A stretch of DNA of 64,000 bases from Rhodopseudomonas_A palustris_F (GCF_000013745.1 NC_007925.1:4836001-4900000); one strand, 5' to 3'. Positions 11,977 to 21,394 are shown, counted from the stretch's first letter. Notes: generated by a model not told the origin, from the letters alone. Translations and numbers: made by a program.

Positions 11977-14163
11977 CTAATCCTGGATCTTGGAGAAATC
12001 CGCTACTGCGCGGGTGGCGGCGCGGATCTCGTTGAGTAGCTTCAGGCGGTTGTCGCGCACGCGGGCGTCGTCGTCGTTGACCTTCACCTTGTCGAAGAAC
12101 GCATCGACCGCAGGCCGCAGCTTGGCCATCGCGCTCATCGCGGCGGCGAAGTCTTCCCTCGCGACGGCGCTCGACGCCTCAAGCTTCACCTGATCGATCG
12201 CGGTGGCGAGGGTCTTTTCCTCGTCGGCGACATAGAGCGAAGCGTCCGGCGCACCGTCGAAGGCGCGGGCGTCTTTCTTCTCCTCGATGCGCAGGATGTT
12301 GGCGGCGCGCTTGACGCCGGCGAGCAAATTCTTGCCGTCGTCGGTCGCGAGAAACGCCGCCAGCGCCTCGACGCGGCGGACGATCATCAGGATATCGTCC
12401 TGCCCTTCGAGCGCGAACACGGCATCGACGAGGTCGTGCCGGGCGCCTTGCTCGCGGAGTTGGACTTTGAGGCGGTCGGCGAAGAAGGAGAGAAGATCGA
12501 CGCTGGTCGTGCGGGTCTGACGGTCATTCCATGATTGGGTCGAATGCGCATTCAAGACGAGAGAGAATCCCCCCGAACTTTTCGCCTTCGTTTGCGCTAT
12601 TCTCATCGTTGTCTGATCCACAGCACTCGAATGCCCTTCGAAAGCTGAGATCAAATTTGGTCTGATATTGTTCTCCAAGATCAACCTAATCACCCCCAGC
12701 GCCGCCCGCCTCAGCGCATAGGGGTCCTTGCTTCCCGTCGGCTTCTCATCAATCGCCCAGAAGCCCACCAACGTATCGATCTTGTCGGCCAGCGCCACGG
12801 CGATGCTTACCGGATCGCTCGGCACGCGATCATTCGGCCCCTGCGGCTTGTAGTGCTCCTCGCAGGCGGCAGCGACGCTGGCGTCCTCGCCTTGCGCCAG
12901 CGCGTAGTACTTGCCCATCAGGCCCTGCAGCTCGGGGAATTCGCCGACCACTTCGGTGAGCAGATCCGCCTTGCACAGCTGCGCGGCGCGGCGCGCCTTC
13001 TCGACATCGGCGCCCACCAGCGGCGCGATCTCCGCCGCCAGCCGTTCGATCCGCGCGATGCGCTCGGCCTGGGTGCCGAGCTTTTCGTGAAATACGATCT
13101 GCGCAAATTTCGGCAGCCGGTCTTCCAGCTTGGTCTTGAGGTCCGTCTCGTAGAAGAACTTCGCATCCGACAGCCGCGCGCGGATCACCCGCTCGTTGCC
13201 GGCGACGATCGCCTTGCCGCCGTCGGACGCTTCGATGTTGGCGGTGAGGATGAATTTGTTGGTGAGCTTGCCGGTCGCGGGGTCCGAGACCACAAAACAC
13301 TTCTGGTTGTTGCGGATGGTGGCGCGGATCACTTCGCCGGGGATCGCCAGGAACGCCGGGTCGAACGAGCCCATCAGCGCCACCGGCCATTCGACCAAGC
13401 CCGACACTTCGTCGAGCAACACCGGGTCCTCGACCAGTTCGAAATTCTGCGCCTGCGCCAACGTGCGGGCGTCGTGCAGAATGATATCCTTGCGGCGCTG
13501 CGGATCGAGCACGACCTTGGCGTCGAACAGCTTGGCGTCGTAATCCTCGAAGCGGCGCACCGAGATTTCGCCGGGCGCCATAAAGCGATGGCCGCGGGTG
13601 ACTTGGCCGGCCTTGATGCCGCTGACGTCGAACGCCACCACGTCGGGATCTTCGGTGTCGATGCCGAAGGTGGCGACGATCGAATGCAGCGGCCGCACCC
13701 ATTGCAGCGCGCCGGGCTTGGCCGAGCGCTCGCCCCAGCGCATCGATTTCGGCCACGGGAAGGTGCGCACGATCACCGGCAGGATATCCGCCAGCACGTC
13801 GAGCGTGGCGCGGCCGGGCTTCTCGATCAATGCGATGTAGAAATCGCCCTTCTTCGGGTCGCGCTGGATCTTTGCTTCGTCGAGCGAGGCGAGCCCCGTG
13901 GCTTTCAAAAAGCCCTGGATCGCGGCGTCCGGCCCGCCGACCCGCGGGCCCTTGCGCTCCTCTTTCAGATCCGACTGCCGCGCCGGAATGCCGTGCACGG
14001 TGAGCGCGAGCCGCCGCGGCGTCGCAAACGCTTTCGCGCCGTCATAGACCAGCCCCTCGGCGACCAGCTTGTCGGTCACCATGCGGCGCAAATCCTCGGC
14101 GGCTTTCGCCTGCATCCGGGCCGGGATTTCTTCGGAGAACAATTCGAGCAGAAGATCGGGCAT
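11977..14163 (-). CDS. glyS: Glycyl-tRNA synthetase beta subunit
   Basis: Beta chain of the alpha2beta2 glycyl-tRNA synthetase; it binds tRNA-Gly. 728 residues, starting MPDLLLELFSEEIPARMQ, the typical family N-terminus, with the HD-like motif region and a C-terminal DALR-type anticodon domain (residues about 560-700). Residues about 498-552 are atypical: a polar stretch without Ala/Gly richness, encoded by a clearly AT-richer segment at 12505-12672, between LENNIR and DLLSFFADRL. The frame stays open through it. The start overlaps the glyQ stop by one base (TAATG), so the subunits are translationally coupled. Confidence 0.95.
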   Translation of the reverse strand: MPDLLLELFSEEIPARMQAKAAEDLRRMVTDKLVAEGLVYDGAKAFATPRRLALTVHGIPARQSDLKEERKGPRVGGPDAAIQGFLKATGLASLDEAKIQRDPKKGDFYIALIEKPGRATLDVLADILPVIVRTFPWPKSMRWGERSAKPGALQWVRPLHSIVATFGIDTEDPDVVAFDVSGIKAGQVTRGHRFMAPGEISVRRFEDYDAKLFDAKVVLDPQRRKDIILHDARTLAQAQNFELVEDPVLLDEVSGLVEWPVALMGSFDPAFLAIPGEVIRATIRNNQKCFVVSDPATGKLTNKFILTANIEASDGGKAIVAGNERVIRARLSDAKFFYETDLKTKLEDRLPKFAQIVFHEKLGTQAERIARIERLAAEIAPLVGADVEKARRAAQLCKADLLTEVVGEFPELQGLMGKYYALAQGEDASVAAACEEHYKPQGPNDRVPSDPVSIAVALADKIDTLVGFWAIDEKPTGSKDPYALRRAALGVIRLILENNIRPNLISAFEGHSSAVDQTTMRIAQTKAKSSGGFSLVLNAHSTQSWNDRQTRTTSVDLLSFFADRLKVQLREQGARHDLVDAVFALEGQDDILMIVRRVEALAAFLATDDGKNLLAGVKRAANILRIEEKKDARAFDGAPDASLYVADEEKTLATAIDQVKLEASSAVAREDFAAAMSAMAKLRPAVDAFFDKVKVNDDDARVRDNRLKLLNEIRAATRAVADFSKIQD

Positions 14164-15140
14164 TACTGGCTCTCCCCACGCGGGGCTTCACCCTGCCTCG
14201 AAGTGGAGGGTGAAGAACCGCCCGCCTCGGTGTGCAGCCAGGCGGCGCCGCAGGCCTTGGCCAGTTCGCGGACCCGCAAAATGTAGCTCTGCCGCTCGGT
14301 CACCGAGATCACGCCGCGGGCGTCCAACAGGTTGAAGGCGTGACTGGCCTTGATGCACTGGTCGTAGGCCGGCAGCGCCATCAGATGCGCCTCGCGCTTG
14401 TCGCTGTCCCAGCCGGCGGCGAGATATTTCTGGCAGGCGCTCTCCGCCATCTTGAACTGCTCGAACAGCATCGCGGCGTCGGAGTGCTCGAAATTGTGCC
14501 GGGAATATTCCTTCTCGGCCTGCAGGAAGACGTCGCCATAGGTCACCTTGTCGGCGCCGTCGCGGCCGTTGAAGTTGAGATCATAGACCCGGTCGACGCC
14601 CTGCACATACATGGCGAGGCGCTCGAGACCGTAGGTCAGTTCGCCCGCCACCGGCGCGCATTCGACGCCGGCGACCTGCTGGAAGTAAGTGAACTGCGAG
14701 ACCTCCATGCCGTCGCACCAGCACTCCCAGCCGAGCCCCCAGGCGCCGAGCGTCGGGCTCTCCCAATCGTCCTCGACGAAGCGGATGTCGTGCAGATGCG
14801 AATCGACGCCGATCGCGGCCAGCGACTTCAGATAGAGCTCCTGGATGTCCGGCGGCGACGGCTTCAGGATCACCTGAAACTGGTAGTAGTGCTGCAGCCG
14901 GTTCGGATTCTCGCCGTAACGGCCGTCCTTCGGCCGCCGCGACGGCTGCACATAGGCGGCGCGCCACGGCTTCGGGCCGAGCGCGCGCAGCGTGGTGGCG
15001 GGATGGAAGGTGCCGGCGCCGACCTCCATGTCGTAGGGCTGCAGGATCACGCAGCCGTAATCCGCCCAATAGCGCTGCAACGCCAGGATCAGTCCCTGGA
15101 ACGAGCGTTCCGGGCGCATATGCGGGGGAAGAATGTCCAT
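14163..15140 (-). CDS. glyQ: Glycyl-tRNA synthetase alpha subunit
   Basis: Catalytic alpha chain of the bacterial-type glycyl-tRNA synthetase, making glycyl-adenylate. 325 residues with SFQGLILALQRYWADYGC near the N-terminus, the active-site segments GAGTFHPATTLRALGP and YVQPSRRPKDGRYGENPNR, and WECWCDGMEVSQFTYFQQ. The family core ends near residue 300; the last 20 residues (SSPSTSRQGEAPRGESQ) are a Ser/Pro-rich tail. It is directly followed by glyS with a one-base overlap. Confidence 0.95.
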   Translation of the reverse strand: MDILPPHMRPERSFQGLILALQRYWADYGCVILQPYDMEVGAGTFHPATTLRALGPKPWRAAYVQPSRRPKDGRYGENPNRLQHYYQFQVILKPSPPDIQELYLKSLAAIGVDSHLHDIRFVEDDWESPTLGAWGLGWECWCDGMEVSQFTYFQQVAGVECAPVAGELTYGLERLAMYVQGVDRVYDLNFNGRDGADKVTYGDVFLQAEKEYSRHNFEHSDAAMLFEQFKMAESACQKYLAAGWDSDKREAHLMALPAYDQCIKASHAFNLLDARGVISVTERQSYILRVRELAKACGAAWLHTEAGGSSPSTSRQGEAPRGESQ

Positions 15141-15529
15141 GATCGGCTTCGGATTCGCGAGGGATGGAAAGCGCGCGGACCGTATCGGCGCAGCCCCCTG
15201 GAATCAAGGCAATGTCCGGCGCCAAGACCATCGCGGCGTTAACCCGGCATTCACCATGCGACCCGCGCGGCCCTCGGAGTTTTCCGATTGTTAGGAAATC
15301 GCGTCCTAGATTTGGGTCCGTTCGACGCTGCGTGCCTACAGCGATCGGCCGGCGCAAGGTTGCGACGCGACCGCGCGGAAACGCCTCGGCTCGCTGAGGC
15401 ATTTCGAAAACCTCCAAGCTTGCTAGCCGGTCTCAGGGTGGTGCCTCGCCCGGAGGCCGGCGCAAGTGTGGCCGCAACGGCCGCCCGAGCATTTTCGGTT
15501 GAGATGGCAGTATCTACCCCATGACAGCC

Positions 15530-15643
15530 GTCATTCCGGATTGCGAGTTCGCAAGAACGAGCAAGTCCGGAATCCATACTCCCTGCAGGGGTTATGGATT
15601 CCGGGCTCGCTCGCAGCTGACGCTGCTCGCGCCCCGGAATGAC
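15530..15643. repeat. Dispersed palindromic repeat, family A
   Basis: Runs from gtcattccgg to ccggaatgac and includes a nearly exact inverted version of the copy at 4241 (ccataaccaccgcagg there, ccctgcaggggttatgg here). It is the only feature I see in the gap between glyQ (15140) and the small gene at 15688. Confidence 0.85.
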
Positions 15644-15687
15644 AGCAAGGGGAATCTTGAAGCGCAGCAATCTAATTCGAAGAGTCT

Positions 15688-15882
15688 CTAGCTGGGCCGA
15701 TAGGCGCCGGTGATCGGATCGCGGCGCAGCGTCGGAATCTTGGCGGGCTGCGGCTGCTGCTCGTTCAGCACCGCGTTGCGAACCTCTTCCAGCTCCAGGT
15801 TGATACGCTGCGCGGTCCGGTAAGCCCAGCGCACCACGGCAAGGCCACCCAGGGCGGCAGCGACGGCGATCAGCGGCGGCAT
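15688..15882 (-). CDS. Small membrane-anchored hypothetical protein
   Basis: 64 residues from MPPLIAVAAALGGLAVVRWAYR: one N-terminal transmembrane helix with positive residues after it, then a charged tail (ELEEVRNAVLNEQ) ending in PTLRRDPITGAYRPS. An earlier in-frame ATG at 15945 would add a Cys/Arg-rich stretch that does not look coding. It lies downstream of the S49 peptidase on the same strand with a 100-bp gap and may be cotranscribed. Family unknown to me. Confidence 0.65.
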   Translation of the reverse strand: MPPLIAVAAALGGLAVVRWAYRTAQRINLELEEVRNAVLNEQQPQPAKIPTLRRDPITGAYRPS

Positions 15883-15984
15883 CGGTCGATCCTCGTGTTG
15901 CGGCTTCCAACGCGGCATCATGGCGCAACCGAACGCGGCCTTCAATCGGCGTTGCAGGGACCAAATGGCGCGGGCCGCCGACCC

Positions 15985-16893
15985 TCAAAAGCCGTATTTG
16001 GCCCATACGGCGCGGGCTTCCAGCGCCGAAATCAACTGATCCGGCCACTCCGCCACGGCATCGAACGGGCCGAGCGAAGTTGCCGCCGAGCGGCGGCCGA
16101 ACAGCCCGGCCAACATGCCGGAGGCCGGCGCGATCACCGGGGTGCGGACCTTGTCGCCGAACCGCGCCCGCAGGGTGCCGCGCAGATCGCCGATGCCGTC
16201 GCTTAAGCCCAGCGTCACCGAGGTGCCGCCGGCCCAATATTCGCCGGAGAACAGCAGATCCTCGGCGCCTTTCAGCTTGGCGCCGCGGCTGTCCTTGACC
16301 AACGAGATGAACATGGCGTGGATCTCGCGCTGCAGCGCCTTGACCCTGGCGACATCCTCGGGATCCTCCGGCAGGAACGGATCGAGCTGCGCCTTGTGTT
16401 CGCCCGCGGTGTAGAGCCGCCGCTCGACGCCGATCTTTTTCAACAGTTCCGGAAAACCGAAGGTGCCGCCGACCACGCCGATCGAGCCGACGATCGACGA
16501 CGGATCGACGTAGATCTCGTCGGCCGCGCAAGCCAGCATGTAGCCGCCCGAGGCCGCGACGTCTTCGACGAAGGCGATCACCGGCAGCTTCTTCTCGGCG
16601 GCGAGCTGGCGGATTCGCAGATAGATCTGCCGCGACTGCACCGGCGAGCCACCCGGCGAATTGATCGCCAGCGCCACCGCCTTGGCATTGCGGGTGGCGA
16701 AAGCGCGATCCAGCATCTTGGCCGTGCCAGCCAGCGACAACCCCGGGCGCAGCGGCGTCACCGCGCCGATCACACCGGATAGCCGCACCACCGGCACCAC
16801 GACTTGACCGGGCCGCCAACGCTCCGGCAGCCAGCCCAGCAGTCCCTGCAACGCGCCCGCACTCGCCCGATGTTCAGCCGTCTGCTCGCTCAT
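15985..16893 (-). CDS. S49 family serine peptidase (SppA/SohB type)
   Basis: 302-residue peptidase of the signal-peptide-peptidase A family, using a Ser-Lys dyad: Ser115 in DVAASGGYMLA and Lys167 in GEHKAQLDP. The conserved NSPGGSP (about 78-84) and SIVGSIGVVGG segments are present. Unlike E. coli SppA it is a single-repeat form, and I see no N-terminal transmembrane helix, so it may be cytoplasmic or peripheral. The small membrane protein just downstream could be its anchor; that is inference from position only. Confidence 0.88.
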   Translation of the reverse strand: MSEQTAEHRASAGALQGLLGWLPERWRPGQVVVPVVRLSGVIGAVTPLRPGLSLAGTAKMLDRAFATRNAKAVALAINSPGGSPVQSRQIYLRIRQLAAEKKLPVIAFVEDVAASGGYMLACAADEIYVDPSSIVGSIGVVGGTFGFPELLKKIGVERRLYTAGEHKAQLDPFLPEDPEDVARVKALQREIHAMFISLVKDSRGAKLKGAEDLLFSGEYWAGGTSVTLGLSDGIGDLRGTLRARFGDKVRTPVIAPASGMLAGLFGRRSAATSLGPFDAVAEWPDQLISALEARAVWAKYGF

Positions 16894-17000
16894 AAGTTAC
16901 CTCAAAATTAATCAATGATGTTTACTCTACGCTCACCAACGCTGGAACGCGTTTTGCATTGCAGTGGTTATATAAGCGGCAATTGGCGGTGGAGAAGAAC

Positions 17001-17099
17001 ATGAAAATCTATCTGCTGGTGACGTTGATTGGCGCACTTCTGACCGCCGTGCGTTTCACTGCGACGCCGGAGCCGGAGTCGAAAACGCTGTCGCAATAA
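17001..17099 (+). CDS. Possible 32-residue membrane peptide
   Basis: A short frame (MKIYLLVTLIGALLTAVRF...) with a good ribosome site, GGAGAAGAAC, directly upstream, one hydrophobic helix and a polar tail ending in Gln. It sits alone between two divergent genes in an otherwise empty 280-bp gap. Support is only the ribosome site and the hydrophobic pattern. Confidence 0.45.
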   Translation: MKIYLLVTLIGALLTAVRFTATPEPESKTLSQ

Positions 17100-17176
17100 T
17101 CCGGCTGCTCAAGAACCGCGCAGCTGCGACATCAAGTCGCCGGCAATCGGGTCGCCGGCAAATCGGTCGCTGACAA

Positions 17177-17938
17177 TCAGGTCGCTGACAATGGCAAGGC
17201 CTCGCCTCTCAGCGCCGCGGCGGCCTTGAGAGTTTCTGTACCGGCCTCATCCCTCAGCATCAGCCCGGGCAGCAGCGACAATGGGGCCCGTCCGCCTTTG
17301 CTGGCCCGCACCAGCACACGGATCGCCGGCAGCCCGGGTTGCGGGTGCACCGGCAGGATCACCAGACCGCCGAAGCCGCGGTCCAGCGCCTCCAACACCT
17401 CCGCGATCGCGTCGGCACGCCAGATCAGCGTCAATTCGCCGCCGGATTTCAGAATCCGCCGGGCGGCGTGAACCCAGCCCTCGAGCGTGGACCGCGCCGC
17501 GACATGCGCCAGCCGCCGCCCCGCATCGGGAGAGCCGCGATGCCGCGCGGCGTCGTTGAACGGCGGGTTCATCAGCACCGCATCGACGCTGTCGGGAAAC
17601 AGCCCGGCCTCCGCGAACGCCGTGGCGCCGGCCTCGACATCGAGCACAAAGACTGCGGCGGAGAGCTGGTTCAGCGCGGCGTTGCCCCGCGCCAGTTCCG
17701 CCAGGCCGGCGTCGATTTCGAGCAGCATCAGATCGACACCGGCGACGCGGCGCGCCAGCGCCAGCCCGGCCGCGCCGACCCCGGCGCCGAAATCGGCCAC
17801 CCGGTCGCCGGGCCGCGCCGCGGTCGCCGCCGCCAGCAGCATCGCGTCGTGGCCCGCACGATGGCCGGATTTGGGCTGCCGCAAGCGCAGCCGGCCGCCG
17901 AGAAATCCATCCTCGGTCAGATCGGACGGCTCAGACAT
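17177..17938 (-). CDS. SAM-dependent methyltransferase, TrmN6-like
   Basis: 253 residues from MSEPSDLTEDGFLGGRL. It has the class I Rossmann motif VADFGAGVGAAGLALA, acidic motif II LLEID, and the NPPF tetrad typical of enzymes methylating an exocyclic or ring amino group of adenine. Size and motif order match the YfiC/TrmN6 family, which methylates A37 of tRNA1(Val); the substrate here is inferred. The N-terminal LRQPKSGHRAGHDAMLLAAA is also typical. The start overlaps the DUF2007 gene by eight bases. Confidence 0.82.
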   Translation of the reverse strand: MSEPSDLTEDGFLGGRLRLRQPKSGHRAGHDAMLLAAATAARPGDRVADFGAGVGAAGLALARRVAGVDLMLLEIDAGLAELARGNAALNQLSAAVFVLDVEAGATAFAEAGLFPDSVDAVLMNPPFNDAARHRGSPDAGRRLAHVAARSTLEGWVHAARRILKSGGELTLIWRADAIAEVLEALDRGFGGLVILPVHPQPGLPAIRVLVRASKGGRAPLSLLPGLMLRDEAGTETLKAAAALRGEALPLSAT

Positions 17939-18158
17939 CGGCCCGCAGTTCGTGCGCCAGTCCGGCTTCGGTAAGCAGCTGCCGGGCCTCCTGGTTGTCG
18001 TCGTCATGCACCAGGATCCGGCGGGGAATCACGCCGACCGAGCCTTCGATCACGCTCATGTTCTGATCCAGCACCAGATGGTGGATCCGGGCGGCGTCGA
18101 GCAATGCCCCGATCGCCGATACCAGCACCACGTCGTTGGTTCGCACCAGTTCGCGCAC
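17931..18158 (-). CDS. DUF2007 protein
   Basis: 75 residues, starting MRELVRTNDVVLVSAIGALLDAA, with LVLDQNMSVIEG and a C-terminal DDDNQEARQLLTEAGL. This is the DUF2007 pattern (putative signal-transducing, PII-like fold). It overlaps the methyltransferase gene by eight bases, so the two are coupled; the pairing with a TrmN6-like enzyme is common in alphaproteobacteria as far as I recall. The divergent polyprenyl synthase starts 200 bp away. Confidence 0.85.
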   Translation of the reverse strand: MRELVRTNDVVLVSAIGALLDAARIHHLVLDQNMSVIEGSVGVIPRRILVHDDDNQEARQLLTEAGLAHELRADV

Positions 18159-18360
18159 GCTTGCGTCTCCCTTGATCCCTGCATTATAGCTGCCCGCCAG
18201 CCGCGCGGCGCCCGCCGCGTTGCCGCGTTACACGGCAAACCAAATGTTATAGTGTGACCTTCGACCTTGGCGTGATATCGCGCCAAGCTTTGGAATCAGA
18301 GCCTTTCATGCCCGTCGGGTTCGGCTGGCGCGGAACGCTCCTCGGACTTTGGAGACCAGC

Positions 18361-19371
18361 GTGGCCGTTATCGTACCTTTCGAGGGACCCCCGACCGCTT
18401 CGATAGATCAACTCGTCGAGCTTGTCGCCGCCGATATGGAGCGCGTCAACGCCGTCATCCTGTCGCGGACCGGTTCCGAAGTGACGATGATTCCCGAGGT
18501 CGCCAACCATCTGATCTCCTCGGGCGGCAAGCGGCTGCGGCCGAACCTGACGCTGGCGATGGCGCAACTCACCGGCTATTCCGGCGAAGGCCACATCAAG
18601 CTCGCCGCCGCGGTCGAGTTCATGCACACAGCGACGCTGCTGCACGACGACGTGGTCGACGAGAGCGAGATGCGCCGCGGCAAGAAGTCGGCGCGGATGC
18701 TGTGGGGCAACGAGGCCAGCGTGCTGGTCGGCGATTTCCTGCTCGGCCAGGCGTTCCGGATGATGGTCGAGGTCGGCTCGCTGCGCGCGCTCGACATCCT
18801 GTCCTCCGCCGCGGCGACGATTGCCGAAGGCGAGGTGATGCAACTCGCCGCGGCCAAGAATACCGCCACGACGGAAGACGAATATCTCGCGGTGATCCGC
18901 GGCAAGACCGCCGAACTGTTCGCCGCCGCCTGCGAAGTCGGGCCCGCGATCGCCGGTCGGCCGAAGGCCGAGCAATCGGCCTGCCGCTCGTTCGGCATGA
19001 ATCTCGGCATCGCCTTCCAATTGGTCGACGACGTGCTGGATTACGGCGGCAAGGCCGCCAAGCTCGGCAAGAATGTCGGCGACGATTTCCGCGAGGGCAA
19101 GATCACGCTGCCGGTGGTGCTGGCGTTCCGCCGCGGCAACGACGCCGAGCGGGCGTTCTGGATCAAGGCGCTGGAGCGCGGCGAGATCACCGAGCCCGAC
19201 CTCGATCAGGCGATCGGGCTGATGACCAAGCATCGCGCGCTCGAAGACACCATCCAGCGCGCGCATCACTACGGCGCCATGGCGGTCGACGCGCTGGCGC
19301 TGTTCCCGACCTCGCCGATGAAGGCGGCGCTGGAGCAGGTGGTGGCGTTCTGCCTGGCGCGGTCGCACTAA
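18361..19371 (+). CDS. ispB: Polyprenyl (octaprenyl-type) diphosphate synthase
   Basis: Trans-prenyltransferase that elongates farnesyl diphosphate with isopentenyl diphosphate to make the ubiquinone side chain. I chose the GTG at 18361, which has GGAG seven bases upstream; a TTG at 18349 is also in frame. The 336-residue protein has both Asp-rich motifs, DDVVDES near residue 97 and DDVLDYGGK near 219, plus SSGGKRLRPNL and the GKT segment. Chain length (C40 or C50) cannot be read reliably; alphaproteobacteria of this group usually make Q10. Confidence 0.9.
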   Translation: MAVIVPFEGPPTASIDQLVELVAADMERVNAVILSRTGSEVTMIPEVANHLISSGGKRLRPNLTLAMAQLTGYSGEGHIKLAAAVEFMHTATLLHDDVVDESEMRRGKKSARMLWGNEASVLVGDFLLGQAFRMMVEVGSLRALDILSSAAATIAEGEVMQLAAAKNTATTEDEYLAVIRGKTAELFAAACEVGPAIAGRPKAEQSACRSFGMNLGIAFQLVDDVLDYGGKAAKLGKNVGDDFREGKITLPVVLAFRRGNDAERAFWIKALERGEITEPDLDQAIGLMTKHRALEDTIQRAHHYGAMAVDALALFPTSPMKAALEQVVAFCLARSH

Positions 19372-19427
19372 ACAGGTCGCATGGCCGGGCCGCATCGAGC
19401 GTCGCGGCGGCTGCTCATCGCGCGGCT

Positions 19428-19485
19428 CGTCCTTCGAGACGCCTGGCTTCGCGCTATGCGCGATGCCAGGCTCCTCAGGATGACG
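19428..19485. repeat. Family B repeat, half unit
   Basis: tccttcgagacgcctggc to ctcctcaggatgacg, a short hairpin form of the family seen at 11446 and 38191. It lies just downstream of the polyprenyl synthase and may help end its transcript. Confidence 0.7.
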
Positions 19486-19620
19486 GCTTAAATGCGTTGA
19501 ACAGCCGAACCCGCTATCGTGCCGGGCCTCACGCAACAGCAATTGCAGAGACACGACGCTCGATCGACGGATCACGATCGATGCGGAATTGCTGATATCA
19601 GCTTCTCAGCACACTCCCGC

Positions 19621-19678
19621 GTCATCCTGAGGAGCCCGGCGTAGCTCGAAGAGCGAAGCCGGGCGTCTCGAAGGATGG
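19621..19678. repeat. Family B repeat, half unit
   Basis: gtcatcctgaggagcccggc to gtctcgaaggatg, an 58-bp half unit. It lies at the 3' side of the Gly-rich secreted protein gene. Confidence 0.75.
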
Positions 19679-19714
19679 GCCGCATCGCCACGCGGTGACG
19701 CGGCCGTCGACGCC

Positions 19715-20005
19715 TCAGCGGCGGCCGACGCGATTGACCGGGCCGCCCATGTTGCGGCCGACGCCACCGACGCCATAGCCGGGACGACCGACGCCGTAAC
19801 CCGGACGACCGACGCCGACACGGCCGACACCGACCGGCCCGGCAACGGCGGCGCGGGCAACCGGTGCGTATCCGACGCCGCCGATGCAGCCGCGCGGTCC
19901 GCAGACCGCGGCTTCGGCCGGCCGGCTATCGACGGCGACCAGGCCGAGCATCGACAGCGCCAGGGCCGCGAGAGCAACGCGGGGAGAGAGAATGCGATAG
20001 GTCAT
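19715..20005 (-). CDS. Secreted Gly/Val-rich hypothetical protein
   Basis: 96 residues. A signal peptide (MTYRILSPRVALAALALSMLGLVAVDSRPAEAA) is followed by a Cys-containing AVCGPRGCIGG segment and a low-complexity tail with the repeated unit GVGRPGY and related GVGRV blocks, ending NRVGRR. AAGGA stands before the ATG. Proteins with this layout are frequent in Bradyrhizobiaceae without a known function. The longer frame upstream to 20335 lacks support. Confidence 0.7.
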   Translation of the reverse strand: MTYRILSPRVALAALALSMLGLVAVDSRPAEAAVCGPRGCIGGVGYAPVARAAVAGPVGVGRVGVGRPGYGVGRPGYGVGGVGRNMGGPVNRVGRR

Positions 20006-20330
20006 GACAAGCCGTCCTTGGGTTGAGGGGTAATGCTGCGGTGGCCTTAAGCGGCGCCCGCAGTCGCTTGGTCTCAGCTCAGATCGGACAAGCCGCGCGC
20101 CATCCCGGAACACGGAATGCCGACGTCGCGAATTGGCCGGGTGCCTGTCGTCGGCGCGCAGCCGCCTAATTGGGCAGGCCTTGCAAGTGCGCCGCAGTGT
20201 CGTCTGCCCCCACGATGGCGGGCAATCATGACCAAAGCGTTCGGGATTAGGGTTGCATTGCGTGGGAGCTGAGGATTGGCGCGTGGCGCCGATGGAGGGC
20301 GGGCGTGCGAGCCAACACTCATCGTTTGAT

Positions 20331-20445
20331 GTCATTCCGGGGCGCGAGGGCGAAAGCCCGAGCGAACCCGGAATCTAGTATTCCAGGGCGGTGGTTATAG
20401 ATTCCGGGCTCGCTCGCAGCTTCGCTGCTCACGCCCCGGAATGAC
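20331..20445. repeat. Dispersed palindromic repeat, family A
   Basis: gtcattccggggcgcgagg to cgccccggaatgac, with inner arms gaacccggaatct and gattccgggctcg. The 485-bp gap from 20006 to 20490 holds this repeat and nothing else that I can support. Confidence 0.85.
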
Positions 20446-20490
20446 GGCATGGTTGTCTCCGAGGAAGATCACCTCGATGCAAGCGTGCGT

Positions 20491-21381
20491 TCAGCCCAGC
20501 GTCCCGGCGTGCACCCACCAGTCGGGATGCGCTGCGCTGACGCTTTGCGCCGCGGCCTCGGCTGCGGCGGCGTCGGCAAAGATCGCAAAACAGGTGGCAC
20601 CCGACCCCGACATCCGCGCCAGCCGCGCGCCCCGGGCCTTGCCGAGCAGCTTCAAAACCTCGCCGATCACCGGCTGCAGCTTCTTCGCCGGCGCTTCGAG
20701 ATCGTTGATGCCGGCGGCGAGCACCGCGATCCAGGCATCGAGCGGTGCGGCCTGGTCCGGCCATTTCGGCGCGGTGACGACGTCGGTGACGCCGACCCGC
20801 AACTGACCGCTGCGCAGCCCGAGCGCCGCGAACACGTCCTTGGTGGCGACCGCGACGCGCGGATTGACCATCACCACCGGCAGCCGCGGCAGCGCCAGCG
20901 GCAGCAGGGTTTCGCCGATCCCGGTCATGATGCAGGATTTTGAGGCTAGGCACACCGGCACGTCGGCGCCGGTCTTTCGCGCGGCATCGATCAGTCGGGG
21001 ATCGTCCAGCGCCAGATCGTTGGCGCGGGCCAACAGCCGCAACGCCGCCGCGGCATCCGCCGACCCGCCGCCGATGCCGGCGGCGATCGGCAGCTGCTTG
21101 TCGAGCGCGAAGCTTCCCGTGCGCAGATCGGCGACGCGTTCTCCGAGCAGCCGCGCCGCCTTGATCACCAGGTTGTCGGCATTGTCGCCGCATTCCTGGA
21201 CGCGCGGCCCGGTGGCGGTGAGGCTGAGTTCGGATCCGGCTTGCAGCGTCAGCCGGTCGGCGCAGTCGGCGAACGCCACCACGCTTTCCAACTCGTGATA
21301 GCCGTCGACGCGGCGGCCCAGCACCCGCAGCGTCAGATTGACCTTGGCACGCGCCTCATCGTGCAGCGCCTGCACCGACAT
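20491..21381 (-). CDS. ispE: 4-diphosphocytidyl-2-C-methyl-D-erythritol kinase
   Basis: GHMP kinase of the MEP pathway, phosphorylating CDP-ME at the 2-hydroxyl. From MSVQALHDEARAKVNLTLRV the protein has 296 residues: the substrate-binding AKVNLTLRVLGRRVDGYHEL near the N-terminus, the ATP loop PIAAGIGGGSADAAA, and the third GHMP motif MSGSGATCFAIF. An in-frame ATG at 21411 would overlap the upstream TPR gene by 17 bases; neither start has a strong ribosome site. The gene appears cotranscribed with the TPR gene. Confidence 0.93.
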   Translation of the reverse strand: MSVQALHDEARAKVNLTLRVLGRRVDGYHELESVVAFADCADRLTLQAGSELSLTATGPRVQECGDNADNLVIKAARLLGERVADLRTGSFALDKQLPIAAGIGGGSADAAAALRLLARANDLALDDPRLIDAARKTGADVPVCLASKSCIMTGIGETLLPLALPRLPVVMVNPRVAVATKDVFAALGLRSGQLRVGVTDVVTAPKWPDQAAPLDAWIAVLAAGINDLEAPAKKLQPVIGEVLKLLGKARGARLARMSGSGATCFAIFADAAAAEAAAQSVSAAHPDWWVHAGTLG

Positions 21382-21394
21382 CACGTCGCTCAAC

